Shown piece by piece: positions 19,058 to 28,034 of a stretch of DNA of 64,000 nt. The first letter of the stretch is position 1. Every line of letters starts with the position of its first letter. Both the position numbers and the translations under genes were made by a program. Source of the stretch: Streptomyces sp. NBC_00490 (lineage in GTDB: Bacteria > Actinomycetota > Actinomycetes > Streptomycetales > Streptomycetaceae); contig NZ_CP107869.1 of NCBI RefSeq assembly GCF_036013645.1, forward strand, positions 9,734,001 to 9,798,000, read 5' to 3'. The notes under the pieces are model-generated. The model saw only the letters and a list, made by a program, of their open reading frames with translations. It made no database searches and was not told the origin of the DNA.

Positions 19058-19675
19058 CTACCTGGAGTGCCTCCTGGCCTCGGCGCGTCGCAGTTTGTGG
19101 GTGAAGCGGTGCATGTGGGGGTCGAGCAGTTCGTGCGATTCCTCGAGGACTTGCTCGGGGGTCAGCCACCGGATCGCGTCGAACTCGTCTTCGTCGTAGG
19201 AGGTGATGGTTTCGGCGTCGGCGTTGAGGAGGTACCACAGTGAGACGTCGGTGTGGGTGCCCTGTCCGCGGGTTTGGGTGACGGTGAGGAAGAGGGGGAG
19301 CTCGCCGGTGATCGGCGATGCTTGTGCCTGGATGCCCAGTTCCTCATGGCATTCGCGGACGACCGTGGTCCAGGGGCCCTCGCCCGGCTCGACGTGTCCG
19401 CCGGCCGGTAGCCACAGGCCCGCCTTGCGGTGCGCGACGAGCAGCAACTGCCCGCGGATGTCGTCGAGGACGACGAAGTAGCTCACCAGGTGCATCGCAG
19501 GAACATCCGGCTTGCGCAGCCGGTAGAGCGGGGCTCCGCTGGAGATCCACTGCGTGGCGGTGGTGAGGTGGATGTGCTCCAGGTCGTCCCAGGCTTCGAT
19601 CGCACCGACCAGCCCCAGAAGGTGGGCACGGGGCTGATCGTCGTGGTGGGGGAGCGGGGGGCTGGTTGGGGGCAT
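19058..19675 (-). CDS. Nudix hydrolase
   Basis: A 205-residue protein with a complete Nudix box: GGHVEPGEGPWTTVVRECHEELGI (G-x5-E-x7-RE-x2-EE-x-G). The N-terminal part (LLGLVGAIEAWDDLEHIHLTTATQWISSGAPLYRLRKPD) is a roughly 60-residue extension seen in several actinobacterial Nudix enzymes. It hydrolyses a nucleoside-diphosphate-linked compound; the substrate is not evident. The ATG at 19675 is preferred because the longer frame upstream has a poor, low-complexity composition. Confidence 0.87.
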   Translation of the reverse strand: MPPTSPPLPHHDDQPRAHLLGLVGAIEAWDDLEHIHLTTATQWISSGAPLYRLRKPDVPAMHLVSYFVVLDDIRGQLLLVAHRKAGLWLPAGGHVEPGEGPWTTVVRECHEELGIQAQASPITGELPLFLTVTQTRGQGTHTDVSLWYLLNADAETITSYDEDEFDAIRWLTPEQVLEESHELLDPHMHRFTHKLRRAEARRHSR

Positions 19676-20439
19676 CGGCGCATCCTGGCAGGCGGCACTG
19701 ACAGACGATGCCGGACCTCGGGGTGCCACGGCGAGGCGGGCCGATCGGCCATGTCCAGCGACCGGAGGGGTCCGGGATGTCGACCACGGCGCGGCCATCG
19801 GCGGCCTCGGCAGGGTCGAAGCCGGGGTGCTCGTAGAGGACGTGTGCACCGCGGGTAGCGGCACCGGCGTGTTCGGCCTCGAAGGTGAGGACCTCAATGC
19901 TGCCCGGGCGCCTGCACGAACTCGCCAGGCCAGGGCGTTCGTCGCGGTCTCCTCGGGCTCTGATGTCCATGGCGTGGTCGTGGCGGGTCCGCTTCCGCCC
20001 AGCGCGTGGGCGGCTGGGCGGAAGCGGGGCGGTTTCCCCTCCGGTGGTTCTTGAGCACGAGGGGGCCGCGCGGCCTTCCAGACATGGAAGGTGCGACGCC
20101 GGGGGGCGTCCGTTCTTTATGGTCCGCCTTCCGGTGGGTGTCGCAAGGGGAAGTACGGGTTCGCCATCAAAAGGGTTCATTCAGGCATGATCTGGTGACA
20201 ATATGGGGGCCGTTGCGGTAACGCGCCCTGGTATGCCGGGGGTTGACGGGGCGTCATCGACACCGTGCGGTCGCCTGGTGACGATGTGTTCACTCGGCAA
20301 CATTGTTCCGCAATCCCATGATCACGTTGAGTGGCGGCCGTCTCACACAGCATGCTGTCGTGCAACCTCTCCGGGGCGCGTGAGCACCGCCTCGGAGGGG
20401 CCTTTCCAGACACTGGTATGTCCTCCCAGGGAAGGTGCC
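19676..20439. other. Gene-poor interval with a coding-like fragment on the minus strand
   Basis: No intact gene. On the minus strand, 19760-19904 reads SIEVLTFEAEHAGAATRGA and HVLYEHPGFDPAEAADG, which has the composition of real protein but has no supporting start or stop and no family I recognise; it may be the decayed end of a gene. Confidence 0.35.
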
Positions 20440-20691
20440 ATGACAGGCAAGCAGGTGATGACCGTCCTCGTTCTCGCGGCGGTCCTCGCATGGAGCACGG
20501 TGATGACCGTGCTGGGCCAACTCACCGCGCTGATCGCGCTGTTGCCCACGCTGGGGCTCCTCGTCCAACAGATCGTCTCCGCAATCGGCGGTCCGGACCC
20601 CCGGGCCACCACGGCGGCCGCCGCACCGACTGCCGTACCGGCACCCGCGCCGGCCGCGGGGCCGGTGGAAAGTCAGGAGCCGCCCCAGTGA
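20440..20691 (+). CDS. Small single-pass membrane protein
   Basis: An 83-residue protein with two closely spaced hydrophobic stretches (VMTVLVLAAVLAWSTVMTVLG and LTALIALLPTLGLLVQQIV) that could form one hairpin, then a Pro/Ala-rich tail (PTAVPAPAPAAGPVE). ATG at 20440 follows GGGAAGG. Its stop codon overlaps the GTG of the next gene by 4 bases (GTGA), so the two are translationally coupled. Function unknown; as partner of a sigma-like regulator it could be a membrane anchor or anti-sigma-like component, which is only inference. Confidence 0.72.
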   Translation: MTGKQVMTVLVLAAVLAWSTVMTVLGQLTALIALLPTLGLLVQQIVSAIGGPDPRATTAAAAPTAVPAPAPAAGPVESQEPPQ

Positions 20692-21578
20692 CCACGTCCC
20701 CCATACCGGAGCGGCCCGCTGATCCTCCCCATCGCCGCGGCCGCCCGCCGGAGCCGATCTGCGCGAGTGCCGGTCTCGCGCACCGCACCTGGCTGGAGCC
20801 GGTCCGCAGCCGCTTCACCGCCAGTGGCCTGACCCTGGACGACCTCGTCGGCCGGTCCGGCTTCTCCAAGACCCGCTTGTCGGAACTGATGCGGGGCAAA
20901 GGCCTCTACCCCACCTGGGAGATCACCTACAGCGTGGTCCGCGCCCTGGACTTACCCGTCGGCCCGCTGCGCCGGCTGTGGAAGGTCGCCGCGATCGAGG
21001 CGGACAAGAAGCCGTCCTGGATCGACGACCGGCTCCAGGCCGTCCCGCCCGCCGACACCGACGAACGGCCCCTCGCGCACGTGGCGCTCTACCAGGCCAT
21101 GGTCGTGCCCTACAACGCGTACGCCCAGGCCTTCCTGCAGTCCCTGCCCCGCGCCCGGCACGCGGTCGGAGAGGTCTTCGACCTGCTGTGGCTGACCTGG
21201 GACGACGCCACCTCCAGCCCGGACACGCCCCGGCACGCTTGGCAGCTGCTGCGCGCCACCGTCCTGTCCCGCGCCGCCCAGCGGCCCGCCGGCCACTACG
21301 ACCTGCGCGCCGCCGCCTTCTCCACCGCCCACCAGGCCCAGGCCTCCCACCTGATCGAGCGTCTGGCCCGCATCGACGTCCTGGCCCGCTTCTTCGACGC
21401 GATCGCCCAGCTGCCGGACGACCAGATGGACGTCACCGTCCTGCGCTACCTGTGCGGTATCGACCCCGACGCCATTCCCGCCGTTGTCGGCCTGCCCCCG
21501 GCCCTGGTCCACACCCTGGACCACCACGCCCGCTGGGCCCTCAAGCAGCTCTTCCCCGACACCGAACCCCAGGAGTGA
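20688..21578 (+). CDS. XRE-type HTH fused to sigma-70-like regions 2 and 4
   Basis: A 296-residue cytoplasmic protein. Residues about 30-100 read as a helix-turn-helix of the XRE/Cro kind (GLTLDDLVGRSGFSKTRLSELMRGKGLYPTWEITYSVVRAL). Residues about 140-205 resemble sigma region 2 (ALYQAMVVPYNAYAQAFL, WLTWDDA, TPRHAWQLLRATVLSRA). Residues about 230-290 resemble region 4 (RFFDAIAQLPDDQMDVTVLRYLCGIDPDAIPAVVGLPPALVHTLDHHARWALKQLF; compare LP-xxQRE-VLxLRY and the HTH ending HRARxxL). The combination is unusual. It starts at GTG 20688 overlapping the upstream small membrane gene and is followed after 10 bases by a gene of unknown function. It may be an atypical sigma factor or a regulator that has kept the fold only. 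Confidence 0.7.
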   Translation: MTTSPIPERPADPPHRRGRPPEPICASAGLAHRTWLEPVRSRFTASGLTLDDLVGRSGFSKTRLSELMRGKGLYPTWEITYSVVRALDLPVGPLRRLWKVAAIEADKKPSWIDDRLQAVPPADTDERPLAHVALYQAMVVPYNAYAQAFLQSLPRARHAVGEVFDLLWLTWDDATSSPDTPRHAWQLLRATVLSRAAQRPAGHYDLRAAAFSTAHQAQASHLIERLARIDVLARFFDAIAQLPDDQMDVTVLRYLCGIDPDAIPAVVGLPPALVHTLDHHARWALKQLFPDTEPQE

Positions 21579-21588
21579 TCCCGCCGTC

Positions 21589-22668
21589 ATGAGCACCATC
21601 GACGACCTCCTCGCCCAGTCGCTACTGCTGCGTGACCCTCACGTCCCGGCCGACATCGTCCCCCACGACGAACCGGTCGACGACGACCTCCTGTTGGGGC
21701 GGCATCGGGCCAACGACACGACCGACGCCGGCGCCGCCCACAGCCTTGACGCCCTGTGTGAAACGGTCGTCAGCCACTGCACCCCCGACCAGCTCGCCGA
21801 CTTCCTCACCGACCAGATCCCCCAACCCCCCACCGCCCGCATCCTGGGCTGCGCCCTGCATCTGGCCGGCATCGACATCGGCGCCCGCTTCTGGTGGCAG
21901 TACGCCGCCGGCGCCGAGGACGCCCCCGCCTCCTACTGCCTCCACCTCCAACACCTCGCCCACGGCGAAACCCACGCCGCCGCCCTCTGGCACGCCCAAG
22001 CCGACGCCTACACCGCCGACCAGGACAACACCGATACGCCCGAGTACGCGCCGGCCCTGCAGTCGATGAACGCCGACACCAGCCTGGCCACCGTCCTGCG
22101 CGTCCTGGCCCAGCTCACCCGCACCCTGCCCACCCGACGCCACACCCCGGCCGCCCGTGCCGTCATCGAGTTCGTCGCCTCCGCCGTTGCCGGCGGCTAC
22201 ACCCGCCACCCCGACCTCGAAATCCCCCTGCCCGGTACCTACTTCGCCGAACAACTCGAAATCGTCGTCGCGGCCACCACCAGCACCCAGGCGCACTTCC
22301 GACCGGCCCCCGTGCAAACCGCGCCCACGAACACGTCATCGCCGGCCGATGACCTGCCCAACCGGCTCGACCCCAACGAGGACCGCAAGCACATCCCCAC
22401 CAAGGCCGCCCCCCGCGGACCCGAACACCTCCTGGTCCAGGTCACCGCCGCCGACCACGAACCCACCACCGCGCACACCTTCTTCGAGAACGCCGCAGCC
22501 GTCTGCTGGAAGACCGCCACCGTCACCGAGCAAGACACCCGCGGCAACTCCATGGCCTACCGCCTGCGCCGCTTCGCCCAACGCCTCACGCCGGCGCCCT
22601 CCGGCTTCGGCCAGCTCAGAACAGCGTCACCCTCCGGCGGCGCCCCGGCACCCATGTACCGGTTGTGA
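21589..22668 (+). CDS. Conserved hypothetical protein, partner of the XRE-sigma gene
   Basis: A 359-residue soluble protein, third gene of the operon (10 bases after the previous stop). Residues 45-215 are strongly helical (LDALCETVVSHCTPDQLADFLTDQ, ILGCALHLAGIDIGARFWWQYAAGAEDAPASYCLHLQHLAHGETHAAALWHAQ), suggesting a repeat-like helical bundle of TPR or SEL1 type. Residues 220-290 are Thr/Pro-rich and probably disordered; a small C-terminal domain (EHLLVQVTAADHEPTTAHTFFENAAAVCW) follows. No enzyme motif. Given the coupling to a sigma-like protein I infer a regulatory partner. Confidence 0.65.
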   Translation: MSTIDDLLAQSLLLRDPHVPADIVPHDEPVDDDLLLGRHRANDTTDAGAAHSLDALCETVVSHCTPDQLADFLTDQIPQPPTARILGCALHLAGIDIGARFWWQYAAGAEDAPASYCLHLQHLAHGETHAAALWHAQADAYTADQDNTDTPEYAPALQSMNADTSLATVLRVLAQLTRTLPTRRHTPAARAVIEFVASAVAGGYTRHPDLEIPLPGTYFAEQLEIVVAATTSTQAHFRPAPVQTAPTNTSSPADDLPNRLDPNEDRKHIPTKAAPRGPEHLLVQVTAADHEPTTAHTFFENAAAVCWKTATVTEQDTRGNSMAYRLRRFAQRLTPAPSGFGQLRTASPSGGAPAPMYRL

Positions 22669-22788
22669 GCCGACACGCGAGCCACAGCACAACGCGCGCC
22701 ATCGGGGCACGGACAAAGCTCGGGGAGTCGGCGGCACACTCTCAGGGCCGCCCGGCGGCTGTGCTGGAAGATCGGTTCGCGGGCGTGC

Positions 22789-23490
22789 TCAGTAGCCGAC
22801 AGTGAAGCGGCGTTGGACGAAGCGGGGTAGTTCCGCCTCGTCGAGGAGGGCGATGGCCGCGTCCTCCGCGGAGATGCGGCTGCGTCCGTCCGCGTCGAGG
22901 ACCGGCTGGTCGCCGCCGACTCGGAAGCGGCCCGTACGTTCACCGGGGGAGATGTCCTCCGCGGGGCTGAAGTAGGTCCATAGCCGGTTGGAGGTGCGCA
23001 GGACGTTCAGGGCGTCCCGGTGACCGCGCACCGCGGCGGCGTACTCCCGTGGCAAGCCGATCGCGTCGAGAGCTTCGTGCAGGAGCTCGTCGGAGTCGGC
23101 TCGTACGACTCCGGGCTCGATCTCCAGGCTGCCGGCGCCGCCGATGACGATGAGCCGGGTCCGGGGGTGACTCTCCAGCGCCTTGAGGAGTGCCCGTGCG
23201 GCGGTGACGTAGACCGTGGGATCGGCGATCGAGCGGGCCACGGTGTCAGCGATGTCGTTCGCGGCGTTCCCGGGCTGGAATCCACTGATCAGTACGTCGA
23301 GGCCGGGTATGGCGGCGGAGACCGCGTCGGCATCAAGGACGTCGACGCTCTTCCAGGTGATGTCCTGCCGGTCCTCCTCGATCCGGGTGGCGTCGCGACT
23401 GAAGGCCACGACCTGGTGGCCCCGGCCGAGGGCTTCGGTGACGACGCGACTGCCGATGGTGCCTGTGGCCCCGATGACTCCGATGCGCAT
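22789..23490 (-). CDS. NAD(P)-binding SDR/NmrA-type protein
   Basis: A 233-residue atypical short-chain dehydrogenase. MRIGVIGATGTIGSRVVTEALGRGHQVVAFSRD holds the Rossmann motif GATGTIG (residues 7-13). VDVLDADAVSAAIPGLDVLIS and LIVIGGAGSLEI are typical of the NmrA/biliverdin-reductase-B-like group. There is no canonical YxxxK catalytic pair, as usual for that group. It probably binds NAD(P)H and acts as a flavin/quinone reductase or redox sensor. The ATG at 23490 is the start; the TetR gene is divergent 106 bases away and presumably controls it. Confidence 0.85.
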   Translation of the reverse strand: MRIGVIGATGTIGSRVVTEALGRGHQVVAFSRDATRIEEDRQDITWKSVDVLDADAVSAAIPGLDVLISGFQPGNAANDIADTVARSIADPTVYVTAARALLKALESHPRTRLIVIGGAGSLEIEPGVVRADSDELLHEALDAIGLPREYAAAVRGHRDALNVLRTSNRLWTYFSPAEDISPGERTGRFRVGGDQPVLDADGRSRISAEDAAIALLDEAELPRFVQRRFTVGY

Positions 23491-23596
23491 AGCTCTCCCC
23501 TGGGTAGTGCCGACGATTCTGCGCGGCATGAAGAAACTATACGGCGTGAAGTAAAAATACGGGGCTCAGTATCGTGACGCTGTAGAGTCGGCGGTC

Positions 23597-24316
23597 ATGG
23601 GAAGCGTGGGAAGCACCAAGGGGCGCCGCGAGCGGCTGCGCGCGGAGACGACTGCCGAGATCAAGAGGGTCGCGCTGGAGCTGATGGCCTCGGGCGGACC
23701 CGACGCGATCACGCTGCGGGCCATCGCTCGCGAGATGGGCATGACGGCCAACGCCATCTACGGGTACTTCGCCACCCGTGACGACCTGGTCACCACGCTG
23801 ATCAACAGCGTCTACACCTCGCTGGCCGACGCGGTGGAAACCGCATGGGAGGCCACCCCCGCGCACGACCCGGCCGCCCGGATTCAGGCATGGGCCCGCG
23901 CCTTCAGGGACTGGGCGCTGACCAACCCGGAGGGATTCCGTCTCGTCTACGGCGATCCCGTGCCCGGCTACCGGCCCCCCGAGGGCGGTGCCGCCCCGGA
24001 CGCCGCCCACCGCGTCTGCACCGGGATCACCGCTCTCGCGGCCGCTGCCTGGCCGAAGGCCGAACTCCGTTACATGGACAGCGGCTTCGAGTGGTCCGAC
24101 TTCGACCCGGGCCTATTGGACAAGGTCCGCCCGGCCTTCCCCGAGCTGCCGCCGGCCGCCGTGGCCCTGGCCCTGCGCATCTGGAGCCATCTGCATGGCC
24201 TGGTGTCACTGGAGATCTACGGCCACCTGCAGACGCAGGCCCTCAACCCGGAGAAACTGTTCCGCGAAGAACTGACCCAGCTCATCCGCTCCTTGGGCAT
24301 CACGCCGCGAACGTAA
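23597..24316 (+). CDS. TetR-family regulator with WHG-type C-terminal domain
   Basis: A 239-residue protein. Residues about 10-60 are a TetR helix-turn-helix (TTAEIKRVALELMASGGPDAITLRAIAREMGMTANAIYGYFATRDDLVTTLI). The C-terminal part contains ALALRIWSHLHGLVSLEIYGHL, the W-x-H-G signature of the TetR_C_13/WHG group. It is divergent from the NAD(P)-binding gene and most likely represses it and itself through sites in the 106-base interval. Confidence 0.9.
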   Translation: MGSVGSTKGRRERLRAETTAEIKRVALELMASGGPDAITLRAIAREMGMTANAIYGYFATRDDLVTTLINSVYTSLADAVETAWEATPAHDPAARIQAWARAFRDWALTNPEGFRLVYGDPVPGYRPPEGGAAPDAAHRVCTGITALAAAAWPKAELRYMDSGFEWSDFDPGLLDKVRPAFPELPPAAVALALRIWSHLHGLVSLEIYGHLQTQALNPEKLFREELTQLIRSLGITPRT

Positions 24317-24514
24317 CAGCCCTGTGTGACCGGCCATCCGTAGTGCCCCTGTCACCAGGACCCCTGTCACCGTGGCGGCCGTGCGTGCCAAACCCCCGGC
24401 CCGAATCCGGGCGGTTTGGGAGGCGACTGGCTGTTGATCGTGCAGCGACGGCAACCTTGCCGCCACGTCGATGGTCCAGTGTGTGTCTTGGCAACGTCTA
24501 CGTATGAGGGGCCT

Positions 24515-25120
24515 GTGAAGGGGATGCTGCAAGGGCTGCGGAAGGCGGAGATGTTGCTGCTGAGAGCCAGCCTGAAAGTCGATCGCTGTCTCGGCAAGAA
24601 CGAGAGGTACCGGCCTCCGGGGCCCCTCGCGGTTCGCGTCGCCAGCCATCCGCTGCGCTCCGCGGCTGTCCTGGCAGTGCCGATCGCCGCGCTGGGCGGC
24701 ATGACCTTCGGGGCATTCACCGACGGAACACGGTTCTTGCAGGCGGTCCTGTTGGGCACTGGGCTGACGCTGGTCTTGGCGCTGGGCCTACGGCTGGAGC
24801 GCCTGACGCAACTGCAGTACGAGCGCGTCGGCCATCCCCCCGTCCCCCCTCAACCCGCAGACCCTCCGCGTCCCGGCGAGCTCAGACGGGTCCTTGCATA
24901 CCTCTGCTTGGGATGGGGCGCGCTGTCGGTGCTCTTCTGGGGTGCGGAAAGAGCCAAAGGCACCCCGGTCAGCTGGCTCCTCAGTGGGGTTTTCACCGGA
25001 CTCGGTCTCCTGGGCGTAACCGCCGCAGGCTACTGGATGGAGCGGAAAAGGCAGCGGGCAAGCCGTCAGGCGGCTGGTCCCGCGGCAGGCGACCTTCGCC
25101 CTGTCGACGACGACGCGTAG
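24515..25120 (+). CDS. Four-span membrane protein, unknown
   Basis: About 201 residues from the GTG at 24515, which follows GAGGGG; starts at 24524 or 24551 are also possible. Two pairs of hydrophobic segments (AVLAVPIAALGGMTFGAF with FLQAVLLGTGLTLVLALGL, and VLAYLCLGWGALSVLFWG with WLLSGVFTGLGLLGVTAAGYW) flank a Pro-rich cytoplasmic or external loop (VGHPPVPPQPADPPRPGE). Basic ends. No family recognised. Unrelated neighbours. Confidence 0.6.
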   Translation: MKGMLQGLRKAEMLLLRASLKVDRCLGKNERYRPPGPLAVRVASHPLRSAAVLAVPIAALGGMTFGAFTDGTRFLQAVLLGTGLTLVLALGLRLERLTQLQYERVGHPPVPPQPADPPRPGELRRVLAYLCLGWGALSVLFWGAERAKGTPVSWLLSGVFTGLGLLGVTAAGYWMERKRQRASRQAAGPAAGDLRPVDDDA

Positions 25121-25228
25121 ACGCAGGTCGTCGGCGTGACAGATTCGCCGGAGGGCGTACGGGCGGATCATGCTGACTTGTGGCGCGCGGCCCGGACAGC
25201 CGCCGGGCACCGTGGCGGCACCGATGTG

Positions 25229-25744
25229 TCACAGCTCCCGGCGCATGCAGGCCCGCGGCCACCGGTCCAGGCCCTGTGCCGCTTCACGCCGACGGATCTC
25301 CCGCAGACCAGGAGTCTGCCTGCTGTCGTCCAGGATCCGGAATCCCAAGCGCGCGTAGTACGGGGCGTTCCACGGGACCTCGGTGAACGTCGTGAGGGTC
25401 AGTGCGGGCACTCCCTGGCTCGTGGCCTGGGCTGCCAGATGGTCCAGCAGCAGCCGTCCGATGCCACGGCGGGCGCTGTCCGGGTGCACCGATACCTGCT
25501 CGACGTGGAGGTTGCCGTCGACACTGTCGGCGATCAGATAGGCGACCGGGGTGTCGGCGTCGTCGGCCGCGACCCAGGCCATCCCGGCGTGGCGGTAACG
25601 GGCGAGCTCATCGACCGTGAGTGGCTCGTCGTCGGCAATCTCCGGCATGCCGATATCTCGGAAACATTGGCCGGCGGCCCTCTCGATGTCCTGGAGGGCG
25701 GCCAGTTCGTCCAGGCGCACGGCTCGGATATGCATGAACGGCAT
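25229..25744 (-). CDS. GNAT-family N-acetyltransferase
   Basis: A 171-residue protein of usual GNAT length. The acetyl-CoA pyrophosphate-binding motif A is VSVHPDSARRGIGRLLLDHLAAQA (R-R-G-I-G-R), preceded by the strand VAYLIADSVDGNLHVEQ and followed by ALTLTTFTEVPWNAPYYARLGFRIL, the motif B region. Substrate unknown. Starts at MPFMHIRAV; the second Met (25735) is equally possible. Monocistronic. Confidence 0.87.
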   Translation of the reverse strand: MPFMHIRAVRLDELAALQDIERAAGQCFRDIGMPEIADDEPLTVDELARYRHAGMAWVAADDADTPVAYLIADSVDGNLHVEQVSVHPDSARRGIGRLLLDHLAAQATSQGVPALTLTTFTEVPWNAPYYARLGFRILDDSRQTPGLREIRRREAAQGLDRWPRACMRREL

Positions 25745-25974
25745 TGTCCAAGGTCAGCCGGATACTGCCACCGAATTAAGGGGACCGTGAGGGCAGTTCA
25801 CGGGCGTGCGCTCTACACGGTCCTGGATTGATGGGTGCGCTCGGTCCTGTGAAGCTGCAGTGCGACGGAGTTGAAGGCATGGGTGTCGGACATGGCGAAG
25901 CCGTGGACGGTGCCGGGATCTGGCCCCAACTGATCATCTGCTCCACGGCAGTGCCGTTGTGATGCCACGCCTGA

Positions 25975-26559
25975 TCAGCGGGTGAACGCTTCGGTCAGGC
26001 GCACCCGGTAGCCGTCCTCCTCCATCAGTACGACGGTGACGCCGAACGGGTCGGGGTGGTTCAGCTCGATCGGAATGAAGGCGTAGTTCACTGCGGCTTG
26101 AATCGGTGGGACGAGCTCGGCGCCGGGCTGCGGCGCGGGGCTCGGCAGCCAGTCGGGAGCGACCGACGCCCAGCCCTCGGGGCTGCGGGACAGAAGCTGT
26201 TCCGTGTAGGGGAACCGGTGCAGCACATGCTGGTCGGGGGTGGCGAGGACCATGTTCAGGCAAGGGGCCGGGCTGACGATGGGCAGCTCGCAGGCAGTGG
26301 CGACGTCGCGGGTCTCCCACGTAAGAACGACCTCGTCCGCGCGGGCCGCCGCGGCGATGTTCGAGAGCTGCGCGATCCCGGTGAGCGCGTCTTCGCCGAC
26401 CTTGAGAGGGCGGGCCCAGATCATCCCGACCAGCTCACCGCCTACGAGCGGCATGATGAGCGGCCGCGGCACAGAGCCCTCGCCCAGGCCGGCGGCGTAG
26501 GCGTCCTTCGCCACCTTGACCAGCGCGTCCCACATCTGTACTTCCACGGAAGCCCCCAT
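25975..26559 (-). CDS. Conserved hypothetical protein
   Basis: A 194-residue soluble protein from ATG 26559 (MGASVEVQMWDALVKVAKDAY). Contains PLIMPLVGGELVGMIWARPL, IAAAARADEVVLTWETRDVATACELP, and an acidic C-terminus YAFIPIELNHPDPFGVTVVLMEEDGYRVRLTEAF. No catalytic motif recognised. The frame continues open upstream into a DUF5707 remnant, but that part is a foreign duplicated segment, so the shorter start is chosen. It may have lost its native promoter. Confidence 0.6.
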   Translation of the reverse strand: MGASVEVQMWDALVKVAKDAYAAGLGEGSVPRPLIMPLVGGELVGMIWARPLKVGEDALTGIAQLSNIAAAARADEVVLTWETRDVATACELPIVSPAPCLNMVLATPDQHVLHRFPYTEQLLSRSPEGWASVAPDWLPSPAPQPGAELVPPIQAAVNYAFIPIELNHPDPFGVTVVLMEEDGYRVRLTEAFTR

Positions 26560-26629
26560 CGTCTGCCGAATCCGATCACCGCACCCTGTCACGGGGGCTG
26601 AGGCCGTGTCAGCGAGAGGCAGCGAAAGC

Positions 26630-26770
26630 TCGGCGGCCTTGGTGTCCAGTGTGGTGTCGCTGTCCTTGGCGGTGGCCAGGACGGCGATGTGCCACAGACC
26701 GCGCGGGGAGGTGTCGGCTTCGTCGCGGGTGACGGGGACCTTGTAGGTGCAGTGCACGGTGTCTGCGCCG
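26630..26770 (-). pseudogene. DUF5707 gene fragment (duplicated segment)
   Basis: This 141-base block is nearly identical to 53066-53206 inside the intact DUF5707 gene; I count 5 mismatches. In translation it gives GADTVHCTYKVPVT and WHIAVLATAKD, the C-terminal part of that protein. Upstream sequence is unrelated and downstream it reads into the neighbouring hypothetical gene. It is a recent partial copy or recombination scar. Confidence 0.75.
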
Positions 26771-27563
26771 CTGCAGACCACGCCTCGGAACAGGCCCAGA
26801 AGGTTTCCGAGGCGTCCGTTGAGGTGGTGGGGGAGGGCCCTGAGCGGGAGAGGTTCGCCCATTCTGATGTCAGCGGTCTGCTCGAGCAGCAGCACCGGTC
26901 AGTCCGAGGACGGCGTCGGCCAGGGTCGCGCCGCGGGCGCCGAGGTGATCGGTGACGTGGAGGCCTGCGACGGCGGAGTTGCGTGTGGCTCGGCGGCTTC
27001 GGTGTGGAGTTGGTGGAGAGCGTTGAGCAGGTTGGTGCGGTAGTGGCTGCCGTAGGCGAGGGTGTCGGCGAGCCAGGGGGCCGGCGGCTGCGCGCGCCGT
27101 CGACTGGGCGGGTCATGCCATGCTCGCTGCGGCCATGCGCGTCGCCGCACCGTAGATCGGCCGGGCGTCCTCGGTGGTCACACGCGGTCCGCGCAGCGGT
27201 CGGGCGAGGCGGAACCAGATCTCGGGTGGATCTGGCGGCCGCCGCGCTGGGCCCGTATGTCCGGTTCGGCACCCGCATCCCTTGGCGGAGCCGACTGGAG
27301 GCGAACGTGGCGCATTCCGGGGTGAGGGACCTGGTTTCCATGCTTCGGAGAGCCGTCAGGAGGCTTCTGCGGAACACGTCGTCGATGAGGCGCCACGGTA
27401 CCGACCGATCGCGCTGTCGGATTCCTTTCCGTGGCACTCTGCATGCTGTCCGCTCTCACTTCCGTGGCTGGTCAGGGCTGTGGCGGATCGAAAAATCCAG
27501 GTGTGTATGAGCCGGTGATCGCTCGTATACTCGTCCGGGCTCATGGAGGGGGAGGTGAAGACG
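26771..27563 (-). other. Relic region with decayed protein fragments
   Basis: No intact gene in about 790 bases. On the minus strand two protein-like pieces occur in different frames: APWLADTLAYGSHYRTNLL (near 27010-27090) and VTDHLGARGATLADAVLGL (near 26905-26965). They look like one gene broken by frameshifts; the family is not recognised. Confidence 0.4.
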
Positions 27564-28034
27564 GTGAAGCTTGCTGAGGCACTGGCAGAACGTGCGGAAG
27601 CGACGCGCCGCGTAGAACAGCTGCGGGCGCGCGTCGTCAGCAGCGCGCGGTACCAGGAGGGGGAGACGCCCGCCGAGGATGCAGCGCAGCTATTGGCTGA
27701 GGCCGGTGAGGTGCTGGATGCTCTGGAAACGTTGATCCGGCGGATCAACCGGACCAATGCCGCTGCGGACATGGGTCCGGACGGCACGCTCACCGATGCC
27801 CTCGCACGTCGGGATGTCCTGCGGTTGCGTCACTCGGTGCTCACCGCGGCGGCGGACGCGGCGGCGGGTACGGGCGAGCGCGGATACGGCAGGCAGCTCC
27901 GGTCCGAGCTGATGATGCTTTCCGCGCTTCCGGTCGCGGAACTGCGCGGTCAGGCGGATGTCGTCGCCCGGGAGATCCGCGAGGTCGATGTGCGGATCCA
28001 GCGTACGAACTGGGAGGTCGATTTGCTGGACTGA
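27564..28034 (+). CDS. DIP1984-family protein
   Basis: A 156-residue coiled-coil protein. It matches the DIP1984 pattern: KLAEALAERAEATRRVEQLRARVVSSARYQEGETPAED, LIRRINRTNAAADMGPDGTLTDALARRDVLRLRHSVL, and a final REVDVRIQRTNWEVDLLD. The GTG at 27564 follows an ideal GGGGGAGG site with 8-base spacing and gives the family's usual N-terminus; an ATG at 27543 would add seven residues. Members are known structurally but not functionally. Monocistronic. Confidence 0.85.
   Translation: MKLAEALAERAEATRRVEQLRARVVSSARYQEGETPAEDAAQLLAEAGEVLDALETLIRRINRTNAAADMGPDGTLTDALARRDVLRLRHSVLTAAADAAAGTGERGYGRQLRSELMMLSALPVAELRGQADVVAREIREVDVRIQRTNWEVDLLD

Noticed and set aside
25975..26895. 306-codon frame joining DUF5707-like and hypothetical sequence as one protein
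   Set aside because: The front part is a nearly identical copy of an unrelated gene's middle, so the fusion is more likely accidental; the shorter start at 26559 was used.
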